Shown here piece after piece: positions 8,561 through 14,759 of a stretch of 19,943 nt of DNA. The DNA is from Jaaginema sp046541115 (GTDB taxonomy: Bacteria; Cyanobacteriota; Cyanobacteriia; Cyanobacteriales; Spirulinaceae), in the NCBI GenBank assembly GCA_046541115.1, contig JBKHDX010000069.1, positions 1-19,943 of the forward strand. Direction: 5' to 3'. Made by a program: the position numbers and the translations under genes. The notes below the pieces were generated by a model. The model was not told where the DNA came from and searched no databases. It saw only the letters and a list, made by a program, of their open reading frames with translations. Positions within the stretch are counted from its first letter, which is position 1, and every line of letters begins with the position of its first letter.

Positions 8561-8917
8561 CTACTGCTTTTCGTTAACAGACGAATCAAAATGCGCCATT
8601 TCCGGACTATCTTCGCCATATAGCCAAATAATTTGTTCTTCGCAACAAGCGATCGCGAAATCGTTAAACTCCGTTGCATCAACCCCAAACATTTGCTCAA
8701 AAGTAGTAGGAGTGACGCGACAAAAGGTTGGGCGATCCTCATAAATACTACAGTTGCGGCGATCGCGATCGTAGTGAATGCACCAACCATCATCCCCCAC
8801 CAAACTCAAATACTGTTCAAGTTCGGTGGGGGTAAGATAACTTTCGAGGTCGGGACGTTCGGCAGGGTCGAGGTGACAACACGCCCCACAATTTTGTACA
8901 CAAAGCCAAGTTGCCAT
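8561..8917 (-). CDS. YkgJ-family cysteine-cluster protein
   Basis: This 118-aa protein starts MATWLCVQNCGACCHLDPAE and contains the zinc/iron-chelating CxCC pattern (CVQNCGACC), CSIYEDRPTFCR and ACCEEQ. These eight or so conserved cysteines define the YkgJ (PF03692) family, thought to bind zinc or an Fe-S cluster; no enzymatic role is established. The frame stays open upstream to 9160, but I take ATG 8915-8917 as the start because the conserved domain begins there and the upstream reading runs through hairpin repeats that look like transposon debris. No good Shine-Dalgarno sequence precedes this ATG. Confidence 0.85.
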   Translation of the reverse strand: MATWLCVQNCGACCHLDPAERPDLESYLTPTELEQYLSLVGDDGWCIHYDRDRRNCSIYEDRPTFCRVTPTTFEQMFGVDATEFNDFAIACCEEQIIWLYGEDSPEMAHFDSSVNEKQ

Positions 8918-8940
8918 AAAAAATGAAATCAGTTCTGATT

Positions 8941-9160
8941 CCAGTTTGACAGTTGACAACTCCCCGTCCTTAAGGAGCGGGGATTCTCGCTTCATTGGGA
9001 GAGTAAGCGCTGATACCGAAGCATTAGCCCCGATCTCTTTACCCTCGACGAGCATTGTTCCGATCTGCCCGACCGTACTTAGTTGACAGTTTAGCACAAA
9101 GCCGTCCTTAAAGGACGGGGCTTTAGACCCAAAACTCTTGGTAATTACCATTTCCGTCAT
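8941..9160 (-). mobile_element. Probable remnant of an IS200/IS605-type element (TnpB tail plus hairpin ends)
   Basis: Two related hairpins are present: CCCCGTCCTTAAGGAGCGGGG (8962-8982) and CCGTCCTTAAAGGACGG (9102-9118), each preceded on the plus strand by a TTGACAGTT-containing stretch. Between them, the minus-strand frame reads VGQIGTMLVEGKEIGA...LTLPMKRESPL, which resembles the degenerate C-terminal tails and right-end regions of cyanobacterial TnpB genes as I remember them. No TnpA, no RuvC domain and no zinc-finger part of TnpB is present, so at most a right end survives. The family assignment is a judgement from memory; the paired hairpins are direct observation. Confidence 0.45.
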
Positions 9161-9170
9161 GCTCTACTCT

Positions 9171-9358
9171 AGAACCCCGGTTTCTAACTGGCTGACTCCA
9201 TCAAGTTAGAGTCTTACACCAAATTCGCTTACAACCCACTCCTAATTTAGTCCGGGTTGGCGGACTTTGTTGGTGTTAGCCCCGGATTTATAATCCGAGG
9301 GCGGGCTGTCGGTTCTTACTTAGAATTACTATAGTCTTACACTAGAAACCGGGGTTCT
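9171..9358. repeat. Palindromic repeat interrupted by a second MITE-like copy
   Basis: The outer arms AGAACCCCGGTTTCT (9171-9185) and AGAAACCGGGGTTCT (9344-9358) match the arms at 4514-4578. Joining 9171-9219 to 9343-9358 restores a 65-base unit like that at 4514, so the roughly 113 bases between look inserted. A 10-base direct repeat AGTCTTACAC (9210-9219 and 9333-9342) flanks the insert. The inserted part is the diverged reverse complement of the element at 4574-4709: it has hairpins AGTCCG-GGTTGG-CGGACT (9249-9266) and CGGATT-TAT-AATCCG (9283-9297) and ends in CTATAG. It contains no gene. Confidence 0.68.
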
Positions 9359-9367
9359 TAATCCTAT

Positions 9368-9763
9368 TTAAGCCCGAGGACAGGTTTCTAAATCTTCTAA
9401 GGGGTTATAAGATTTAAGATTAATCCAAGCGTCAATCGTGGCATAATCAAAGCCCACTTGATAATCTTGACCCACTTGCAGCAGGGGACGACGAATCAAG
9501 AGGGGATTAGCAATCATTAAAGTTAAAGCCATTTCCGGGGAGACTTTTTCGGGAATGACCTCTCCCGATTTTACCGCAGGGGCCGTTTGATTAAACCATT
9601 CCGTTACGGGGCGATCGCCAAAAAAGGGACGTAATGTTGGCGTTGTCCAAGGGGTTTTTAAAAGGTTATGGGAAATTACCTCATGGCCGGCTTTCCAGAG
9701 TAAAGCTTTTTGTTTGGCGTTGTTAATACAGCCGGGTTTTTCGTAAAAAATAACTCGTACCAT
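9368..9763 (-). CDS. ArsC/Spx-like nitrogenase-associated protein
   Basis: This 131-aa protein has a thioredoxin-like ArsC/Spx fold signature: MVRVIFYEKPGCINNAKQ at the N-terminus with Cys12 in the redox position, and NPLLIRRPLLQVG near residue 90, which corresponds to the conserved cis-proline strand. It matches the group described as nitrogenase-associated protein (TIGR01616), whose genes sit in nif clusters; biochemical role unknown. True arsenate reductases also need a Cys-x5-Arg, and the region after Cys12 here does not match that. It is the last gene of the minus-strand accessory block, 28 bases after the cupin gene, and probably co-transcribed with it. Confidence 0.82.
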   Translation of the reverse strand: MVRVIFYEKPGCINNAKQKALLWKAGHEVISHNLLKTPWTTPTLRPFFGDRPVTEWFNQTAPAVKSGEVIPEKVSPEMALTLMIANPLLIRRPLLQVGQDYQVGFDYATIDAWINLKSYNPLEDLETCPRA

Positions 9764-9791
9764 TTTCTTGTTGAGATAATGTTTGCGACAA

Positions 9792-10412
9792 TTAAAAACG
9801 TTTTGCTGTTTGGCGATCGCGATCGAACATAAAGCGCTTCTGACCTTGAGTTTCGCCGTAAAGATTCAAAGTAACCGTGGGTTCATCTCCTAGGGCTTCG
9901 ATGCTGTGAATCGCCTCTGTGGTAAAGCTAATGATTTCCCCAGGATAAATAATTTTCTCGTCAACATACTCGATGCGATCGGGACGATCTCGAACTGGAT
10001 TCCGTCGCCAAAATGTGTTTTTTTGTTGACCTGTTAAAACCGCAATAATGCCCCAAGTGCCATGATTGTGAATCGGTGAAGTTGTTTGGGGGAGGTGGGA
10101 TTCCGTTTGCAGAGTTAAAGGCAAACCTAACTCATCGTATAAGGACACAATGGCAATTCCGGTTTTAGGATTGGGTTCAGGTAAACGGGTTTGAATTGTA
10201 TAACAATTGAGAATTAATTTCCTCGTCAAGGGACGTAAAGTTGAGAGTAAACTCACTTCACCCCTGTTAGAATCTGCTGCTAATCTTAGCGCGTCTTCAA
10301 CTTCGGTTAAAAAGCGATATAAGCGGTATTCTGCTGCAACTAAATCCCAATCTCGGACTCGTTTGCAAGGAGCGCAAATCCCATTTTCCTGAACTAACCA
10401 ATCCCCTTTCAT
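9792..10412 (-). CDS. Cysteine dioxygenase-like cupin
   Basis: This 206-aa protein is a single-domain cupin with a PIHNHGTWGIIAVLTG motif (His115, His117) and a third histidine, His169, in EAIHSIEAL. These three are the expected non-haem iron ligands of the cysteine dioxygenase family, which oxidises thiols such as cysteine to sulfinic acids. The substrate is not proven by sequence. An AAGGA six bases before ATG 10412 supports the start. Lying in a nif accessory block downstream of serine acetyltransferase and with NifS in the neighbouring operon, it could limit excess cysteine, scavenge oxygen or sense redox state; these are inferences. Cupins of this kind are recurrent in cyanobacterial nif neighbourhoods. 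Confidence 0.83.
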   Translation of the reverse strand: MKGDWLVQENGICAPCKRVRDWDLVAAEYRLYRFLTEVEDALRLAADSNRGEVSLLSTLRPLTRKLILNCYTIQTRLPEPNPKTGIAIVSLYDELGLPLTLQTESHLPQTTSPIHNHGTWGIIAVLTGQQKNTFWRRNPVRDRPDRIEYVDEKIIYPGEIISFTTEAIHSIEALGDEPTVTLNLYGETQGQKRFMFDRDRQTAKRF

Positions 10413-10437
10413 TTTTATCCTTCAACCAGATTGTAAG

Positions 10438-10641
10438 TTACTCTTTCTTACGACTCTGTTTGTCGATGTGTAATTCACCCCCGACAGCCCAGTTTTCCCG
10501 GTCAAATTCATCAATGTGAATGGTGACCCATTCGGGCTTGGTTCCCAGTTGTGCGACAAGAGTATCCGTCACAGCTTTGGCTAGATTCCGTTTTTGTTCG
10601 ACGGAGTGATTTTTAGCAATTTGAATAGTAACAAATGGCAT
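10438..10641 (-). CDS. 4-oxalocrotonate tautomerase-family protein
   Basis: This 67-aa protein starts MPFVTIQI, so Met removal would expose the catalytic Pro1 of the tautomerase superfamily. The length is close to the usual 60-65 residues, and the IHIDEFDRENWAVGGEL stretch matches the conserved region around the active-site aromatic. A very good ribosome-binding site, GGAGG, lies 6 bases upstream and fixes this start; the longer frame beginning at 10719 would put Pro inside and is not credible. The substrate is unknown. It precedes the cupin gene by 25 bases. Confidence 0.88.
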   Translation of the reverse strand: MPFVTIQIAKNHSVEQKRNLAKAVTDTLVAQLGTKPEWVTIHIDEFDRENWAVGGELHIDKQSRKKE

Positions 10642-10753
10642 GAGTTGACCTCCAGTGGTGAGGATTTTAAATTGAAAAAGTTTGCTTTTTGAGTGTAAAT
10701 GTGTTAACAATTTAAGCAAATTTTTCTTGATTAAATAAGTATAAAACGTGACT

Positions 10754-11302
10754 TCAGTTATCCCGATAATGTTGGCTAATTAAGCTGGAAAGGTCATCAG
10801 GATCGACGTAAGTATGTTTAACTTTTCCTGGCATTAAAGTTAAACTTGGAGCTTTTTTACATTGCTTCTGACAGCCTGTTAGCTGAATGCCGATTTGGCC
10901 ATACAATCCTAATTGTTTGAGGGTGTCTTCGAGGGCAGAATGCAGTTTTTTTCCACCCCGTTTAGAGCAACTCGATTTACGACAAATGAGGATTTTATTC
11001 CCTTTTGAACTTGAGGGGGATTGACAAGGAAGCGGACAAGAAAGTTCGCACTCGCTAATTTTTTCAACACGCTCTGCTTTCAGTTTGAGTTTTCCTTTGG
11101 CTTTTAGGGCAACTCGGAGGCGATCGCCTTCTACCAAAGATTGACTGAGGGGAAAGCGGAGTTTCTTGGAGATTTTAAGAGAAAGAATGCGCTCTGCGAC
11201 CTGTAACCGCATATATTTAAACTCATTTCCCGGTCGCGGGATAAATCCTAAAAAGTTACCTTCTACTTCCAAGAAACTTTGGGAAAAAGCTGAAGTTTTC
11301 AT
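10754..11302 (-). CDS. Thioredoxin-like [2Fe-2S] ferredoxin with N-terminal extra domain
   Basis: This 182-aa basic protein has a C-terminal thioredoxin-like ferredoxin domain with ligands Cys107-x4-Cys112 and Cys144-x3-Cys148 (ICRKSSCSKRGG and LTGCQKQCKK), the spacing seen in NuoE/HoxE and free thioredoxin-like ferredoxins. Residues 1-80 look like a beta-rich, OB-like domain found with this ferredoxin in cyanobacteria. Three further cysteines, C85-x3-C89-x3-C93, sit in the linker. It is expected to be a cytosolic one-electron carrier. The neighbourhood suggests a role in nitrogen fixation, but the redox partner is unknown. No clear Shine-Dalgarno sequence precedes ATG 11302. Confidence 0.82.
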   Translation of the reverse strand: MKTSAFSQSFLEVEGNFLGFIPRPGNEFKYMRLQVAERILSLKISKKLRFPLSQSLVEGDRLRVALKAKGKLKLKAERVEKISECELSCPLPCQSPSSSKGNKILICRKSSCSKRGGKKLHSALEDTLKQLGLYGQIGIQLTGCQKQCKKAPSLTLMPGKVKHTYVDPDDLSSLISQHYRDN

Positions 11303-11389
11303 GATGATTTGGAGAAAATAATAAACAACAATTCAAAACCTATAGTCGATGATGTTGACTCAAAGAGTAATCAAAATAAAATCCTAATT

Positions 11390-11659
11390 TTAGGACTTTG
11401 AAGCTGGCGCAATATCAGGATACAATCCTAGCTCTTTGGCTAACTGACGGGCAATAAAGAATAGAAATTTTGCGCCTTCTTGGTTATTTTCATGGGACAT
11501 AAAAGTCGCAACTTCTAAGGTTGTTCTGACAAAATCTTCATCGATTAAATCAGCATTTGCTTCTAAAACTTCTGGTTCTTTCCCATTGGGACAACGAAGT
11601 AAATGGTCGATGAGTTGGAAATATTGTTCTTGGCGTGAGTTTTCAGTCATGGAATTCAT
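11390..11659 (-). CDS. Small helical protein of unknown function
   Basis: This 89-aa acidic protein has helical character, with QYFQLIDHLLRCPNGKE, EVLEANADLIDEDF and FFIARQLAKELGLYP. That pattern resembles the N-terminal module that precedes TPR/CHAT regions in many cyanobacterial proteins (a conserved Q.YF.LI..LL.CP.G.E start), but here it stands alone. I cannot assign a function. Two starts are possible: ATG 11659 or ATG 11650; the latter has AGG at a better distance. It lies 87 bases before the ferredoxin gene and 33 bases after the small membrane ORF, all in one direction. Confidence 0.68.
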   Translation of the reverse strand: MNSMTENSRQEQYFQLIDHLLRCPNGKEPEVLEANADLIDEDFVRTTLEVATFMSHENNQEGAKFLFFIARQLAKELGLYPDIAPASKS

Positions 11660-11692
11660 CCTGTATAATTGTTGGGAGCGAACAAAAATCTG

Positions 11693-11842
11693 CTAGTTTT
11701 TGAGTTCAGAAGTGGGAATGGTTTCGAGAAACAGGGCATTTCGGAAAATTTCTGGTGTAATGTAACTCGAACTCAAAGCAAGGGTAAAGACTAAAGCCAA
11801 AACAGTAAAAACTTCCTCTTGTATCTGTTTTACATTTTTCAT
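11693..11842 (-). CDS. Small single-pass membrane ORF, 49 aa
   Basis: ATG at 11840-11842 opens a 49-codon frame closed by TAG at 11693-11695. The product starts MKNVKQIQEEVF, continues with a hydrophobic stretch TVLALVFTLALSSSYI (about 13-28) and ends with a polar tail ETIPTSELKN. Basic N-terminus, one hydrophobic segment and polar tail suggest a small inner- or thylakoid-membrane protein. I do not recognise the family. Support is the sensible amino-acid makeup, orientation and position at the head of the accessory block, 33 bases before the next gene. Against it, there is no good ribosome-binding site. Confidence 0.5.
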   Translation of the reverse strand: MKNVKQIQEEVFTVLALVFTLALSSSYITPEIFRNALFLETIPTSELKN

Positions 11843-12202
11843 AGAACTTGGGGGAATGAAGGACTAACTTTAGATAGTTGGTCTCCCGCCAAAATTTAAA
11901 TTAAAGTTTTCAATCTTCAAGTTGCTTGACGACTCGTAAAGCTAAGTTGCAAAACTTCGTTACTGCGGACAATTTTAGCCAAACCTTAAAGCAAAAATCT
12001 CGCAATCTTAGAAACCTATTTTAGGATAAAAAAGCAAGCTGGACGGAATAAAATAAGCAAGTTTAGGGAGTATAAAAGCACCAAAGTTGGCGTTGAGCAA
12101 TCTGAATCAATACAGCGATCGCGACAACCGCTAAACTTGCTATTCATCAAACATCAAAGCGAAAACTAGAAGTCAGGAGAGAGGGCGCGATCGCCCTAAA
12201 AT
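11843..12202. other. Intergenic region between fdxB and the accessory block
   Basis: About 360 bases with no credible ORF on either strand. It is A/T-rich and probably holds the minus-strand promoter of the accessory block, because it separates two gene groups and the next gene in that direction starts at its low-coordinate edge. A minus-strand TTTTATACTCCC (12065-12076) faintly recalls one module of the nifP/nifB elements but lacks the other modules. No clear -35/-10 pair could be chosen. Confidence 0.5.
12182..12197 (-). terminator. Short hairpin after fdxB
   Basis: AGGGCG and CGCCCT form a 6-bp stem around the loop CGAT, starting 6 bases after the fdxB stop. No T-run follows in the minus direction, so a factor-independent terminator is only weakly supported. 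The motif also contains a HIP1-like palindrome, which may be its sole reason for pairing. Confidence 0.28.
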
Positions 12203-12496
12203 TTAAACCGTAGCGAGTTCGTGGGTGTGACATTTCTTTGGACATATACGAGCGCAAGCTTCACAACCAATACACTTGGCGGCATTGACAATAATCATAA
12301 CTTGACGTTCGATATCATCATCGTCGTCTTCGTCAATAAATTCGCCAAACTCGTTCATGGGTTGTAAGCCTAAGACACCGCGGCCGCAGACTTTGTAGCA
12401 TCTGCCGCAGCCCAAACATACATCTTTGTCGATGGCAGTAATAAACTTGGGTTCCCAAGCAGTACCGCCTCTTGTTAAACCAGTAAGTGTAGCCAT
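12203..12496 (-). CDS. fdxB: nif-specific 2[4Fe-4S] ferredoxin (ferredoxin III)
   Basis: This 97-aa protein has two complete 4Fe-4S motifs: CLGCGRCYKVC (Cys27, 30, 33, 37) and CIGCEACARICP (Cys75, 78, 81, 85). An acidic insert (DEDDDDD, 55-61) lies between them, typical of the FdxB/ferredoxin III family found in nif clusters. It probably donates or relays electrons in nitrogenase maturation or catalysis. The start at 12496 is fixed by GGAG seven bases upstream; a longer in-frame extension lacks support. It follows the CBS-CP12 gene by 74 bases and appears to close the nifP-nifV-nifT operon. Confidence 0.93.
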   Translation of the reverse strand: MATLTGLTRGGTAWEPKFITAIDKDVCLGCGRCYKVCGRGVLGLQPMNEFGEFIDEDDDDDIERQVMIIVNAAKCIGCEACARICPKKCHTHELATV

Positions 12497-12570
12497 AATC
12501 GTTCTCCTTGAGGGTAAAAGGGTAGAGGCATTACTCGGCAGAACAATACCTCTACAGGGTGAATAAAGGG

Positions 12571-13203
12571 TTAAACCGTTGCTAATTCCGCTTGTTCGTG
12601 GCGAACTTTCAGAATTTCGGGATGATCTAAGCAGAATTGTTGGAAGGGAGTCGTATCGGGAGAAGGCGAACCTTCTTGATAAGTGGCTTCGGCTTCCAAA
12701 TCTTCCACTAAGGCCCAAGCATCAATGCAAGCTTGCGAATCTGCGCCTTGGGATTGGGAAATCGCGATCGCGTCGGTAATGGCTTTGTCCAATTCGCGAC
12801 GCAGCAAAGGCACCTTCGGATTTTCCAGGAAATCACCTTTATAGAGGATATCGCTTTCAGAAACGATCCCTAATAATTCCCCTTGAATCACCGGAGCAAT
12901 GCGAATCCCGGTTAACGCAAACAAGCGAGCAACATATTCAACCCCTAAATCCGGGTTAATAACAATACAAGGCTTGGTCATCACTTCATAGACGCGCATA
13001 TTCTCCGCATCTTTGCCGTAAGCCACAACCTTGTTGACGATATCCGTGTGGGTGACGATGCCGTAAGCATCTTGGCCGTTGCGTACCGAGACAATCAAAG
13101 CCCGTAAGTTTTTGAATTTCATCAACTTAACCGCTTCTGTGACAGTCGCAGAACCGCGAATTGTCGCAACATCGTCCGTCATAATATCATAAGCTCTTAG
13201 CAT
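12571..13203 (-). CDS. CBS-CP12 fusion protein
   Basis: This 210-aa protein has two CBS domains (residues about 6-60 and 72-125; YDIMTDDVATI and YEVMTKPCIVI mark their starts). CBS pairs bind adenine nucleotides and report energy state. The C-terminal part (about 137-201) resembles CP12, the small regulator of GAPDH and phosphoribulokinase: ACIDAWALVEDLEAEATYQ matches the CP12 core motif, and PFQQFCLDHPE matches its C-terminal loop. Only one cysteine remains in each half (Cys159, Cys191), so the two intramolecular disulfides of canonical CP12 cannot both form. CBS-CP12 chimeras are a known cyanobacterial group. I chose ATG 13203, where the CBS domain starts; an alternative ATG at 13266 has GGAG six bases upstream and would add 21 residues. 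Confidence 0.86.
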   Translation of the reverse strand: MLRAYDIMTDDVATIRGSATVTEAVKLMKFKNLRALIVSVRNGQDAYGIVTHTDIVNKVVAYGKDAENMRVYEVMTKPCIVINPDLGVEYVARLFALTGIRIAPVIQGELLGIVSESDILYKGDFLENPKVPLLRRELDKAITDAIAISQSQGADSQACIDAWALVEDLEAEATYQEGSPSPDTTPFQQFCLDHPEILKVRHEQAELATV

Positions 13204-13297
13204 GACCTTACAATCTCCACTATCGTTCGTGTGTATTCGATTAGCCCCTGGGGATTTGAGAGACATCCCAAACTCCAAACACTAACCAAAACTTGTA

Positions 13298-13498
13298 TTA
13301 CAGTCGTTTCGCATCTAACGTTTTCGGAAGTTTTGTGTCGTCCGTTAGATTTTTGAAAGACAACTGCCAACCATTGGCTAAGGTTAAAACTTTTTGCCCA
13401 TCTGCCATCGATTGTTCAATGACTTCTTCTTCTAGGTCTTTTTTGGGAACATAGACTGATAAATGACCGAGATCGTTTTGGTGCAACATGACTTTCAT
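13298..13498 (-). CDS. nifT: NifT/FixU family protein
   Basis: This 66-aa protein has the NifT/FixU look: MKVMLHQNDLGHLSVYVPKK at the start and LANGWQLSF in the second half, length as expected (60-75 aa). It is a small protein retained in nif clusters whose deletion usually has little effect; its role is unresolved. It follows nifV by only 55 bases. In Anabaena and many other cyanobacteria nifZ lies between nifV and nifT, and there is no space or frame for it here. Confidence 0.92.
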   Translation of the reverse strand: MKVMLHQNDLGHLSVYVPKKDLEEEVIEQSMADGQKVLTLANGWQLSFKNLTDDTKLPKTLDAKRL

Positions 13499-13553
13499 GA
13501 TTTTTGGGGGGTAGTGAATGAACAGATGGGGATTAAGGCAAAATTGCCAGAAA

Positions 13554-14678
13554 TTAAGAAATCACGCTCTTATTGGGGATTAAACTCAGCAATTCCGACG
13601 GGGTGAGACTGCGTTTGAGTTGAACCGATAAATCGCGCACGGCATCGAGGAGCGATCGCGTTTCTTCTAAACTGAGACTGATGCCGTATTGTTGCAGCAT
13701 ATTCATCAGAATATGTTTGCCTGAATGCTTACCCAGGACTAAACTGCGCTCGCGACCCACTTCTTCGGGAGAAAAAGGCTCATAGGTCGAGGGATTTTGC
13801 AATACGCCGTGGCCGTGAATGCCGGATTCGTGAGCAAAGGCATTTTTGCCGACAATTGCCTTCCAAGGGGGAAGATCGCAGCCCGAAGCCTTTATGACAA
13901 ACTCTGAGATTTCGCGAAACCGACGGGTATCTATCCCCGTACTAATGCCATAGATGCGTTTGAGGGCCATCACCACTTCTTCTAAGGCCGCATTTCCGGC
14001 TCTTTCTCCCAGGCCATTGACGGTAGTATTAACAGAAGTTGCTCCAGCACGAATGCCTGCGATCGCATTGGCGGTGGCCATTCCCAAATCGTTATGGGTG
14101 TGCATTTCGATGGGAATATCTAACTGATGAACCAATTGCTGCACCTTTTCATAGGTCATCAGGGGGTCGAGAATGCCCACCGTGTCGCAAAAGCGAAACC
14201 GAGAAGCTCCCCAATCTTGGGCGGCTAAAGCGACTTTGGCTAAAAAGCCCGCATCCGCCCTAGAGGAGTCTTCACCTCCGACAGAAACATACAAGCCGCG
14301 ATCGCAAGCATAACCCACCGTCTGACGCAACCGATCTAATACCTGCTGACTATTACCTTGAAACTTGACCGAAATTTGAATCTCGGAAACAGGAACCGAA
14401 ATATGCACCCGTTGTACGCCACAAGCCAAAGACGCATCAATATCAGACTGTACCGCCCGATTCCAGCTTGTCAGTTGTGTTTTTAAACCCAACCGCATCA
14501 TCTGGCTAATGGCTTCAGCTTCGCTGCTACCCATTGCCGGAATACCGACTTCTAATTCCTGTACGCCGATTGCATCCATCATCGCTGCAAACATGACTTT
14601 TTCAGCAACAGTGAAGGCGACCCCGGCGGCTTGTTCGCCGTCTCTGAGGGTGGTGTCATTAATATATATGGGTGGCAT
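13554..14678 (-). CDS. nifV: Homocitrate synthase
   Basis: This 374-aa protein makes homocitrate from 2-oxoglutarate and acetyl-CoA, the organic ligand of the FeMo-cofactor. The alpha-isopropylmalate/homocitrate synthase signatures are intact: NDTTLRDGEQ (7-16), metal-binding HTHND (His193, His195) and NGLGERAGNA (221-230), plus AHESGIHGHG further on. Length matches NifV (about 370-380) and is too short for LeuA with its regulatory domain. ATG 14678 is preceded by GGAG at 8 bases. It lies between the Asr1405-like gene (a tandem repeat in the gap) and nifT. Confidence 0.96.
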   Translation of the reverse strand: MPPIYINDTTLRDGEQAAGVAFTVAEKVMFAAMMDAIGVQELEVGIPAMGSSEAEAISQMMRLGLKTQLTSWNRAVQSDIDASLACGVQRVHISVPVSEIQISVKFQGNSQQVLDRLRQTVGYACDRGLYVSVGGEDSSRADAGFLAKVALAAQDWGASRFRFCDTVGILDPLMTYEKVQQLVHQLDIPIEMHTHNDLGMATANAIAGIRAGATSVNTTVNGLGERAGNAALEEVVMALKRIYGISTGIDTRRFREISEFVIKASGCDLPPWKAIVGKNAFAHESGIHGHGVLQNPSTYEPFSPEEVGRERSLVLGKHSGKHILMNMLQQYGISLSLEETRSLLDAVRDLSVQLKRSLTPSELLSLIPNKSVIS

Positions 14679-14697
14679 TTCGAGAACTCCTCTTTTT

Positions 14698-14735
14698 CAG
14701 TTATCAGTCATCAGTTATCAGTCATCAGTTGTCAG
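14698..14735. repeat. Short tandem repeat CAGTTATCAGTCAT
   Basis: Two exact 14-base units followed by CAGTTGTCAG occupy the gap upstream of nifV. It is an STRR-like array of the kind common in cyanobacteria. It sits 20 bases before the nifV start, so copy-number change could affect the leader length between the two genes. Confidence 0.85.
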
Positions 14736-14759
14736 ATTTAATCCGTCGGGGTTCTAGGA

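Noticed and set aside
8918..9160. An 81-residue N-terminal extension of the YkgJ-family protein
   Set aside because: The extension is encoded by hairpin repeats and debris resembling a transposon end; the family domain begins at the ATG at 8917.
10642..10719. Longer start for the tautomerase (93 aa)
   Set aside because: It would bury the catalytic proline, and the strong GGAGG site points to the ATG at 10641.
12065..12076. Minus-strand TTTTATACTCCC considered as a third copy of the nif control element
   Set aside because: Neither AAATACTAG at the right distance nor the TGAGTAC-GATTTCCCC module is present; one short match is not enough.
12497..12718. N-terminal extension of FdxB up to 12718
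   Set aside because: It overlaps the CBS-CP12 gene in another frame, and a clear GGAG ribosome-binding site marks the ATG at 12496.
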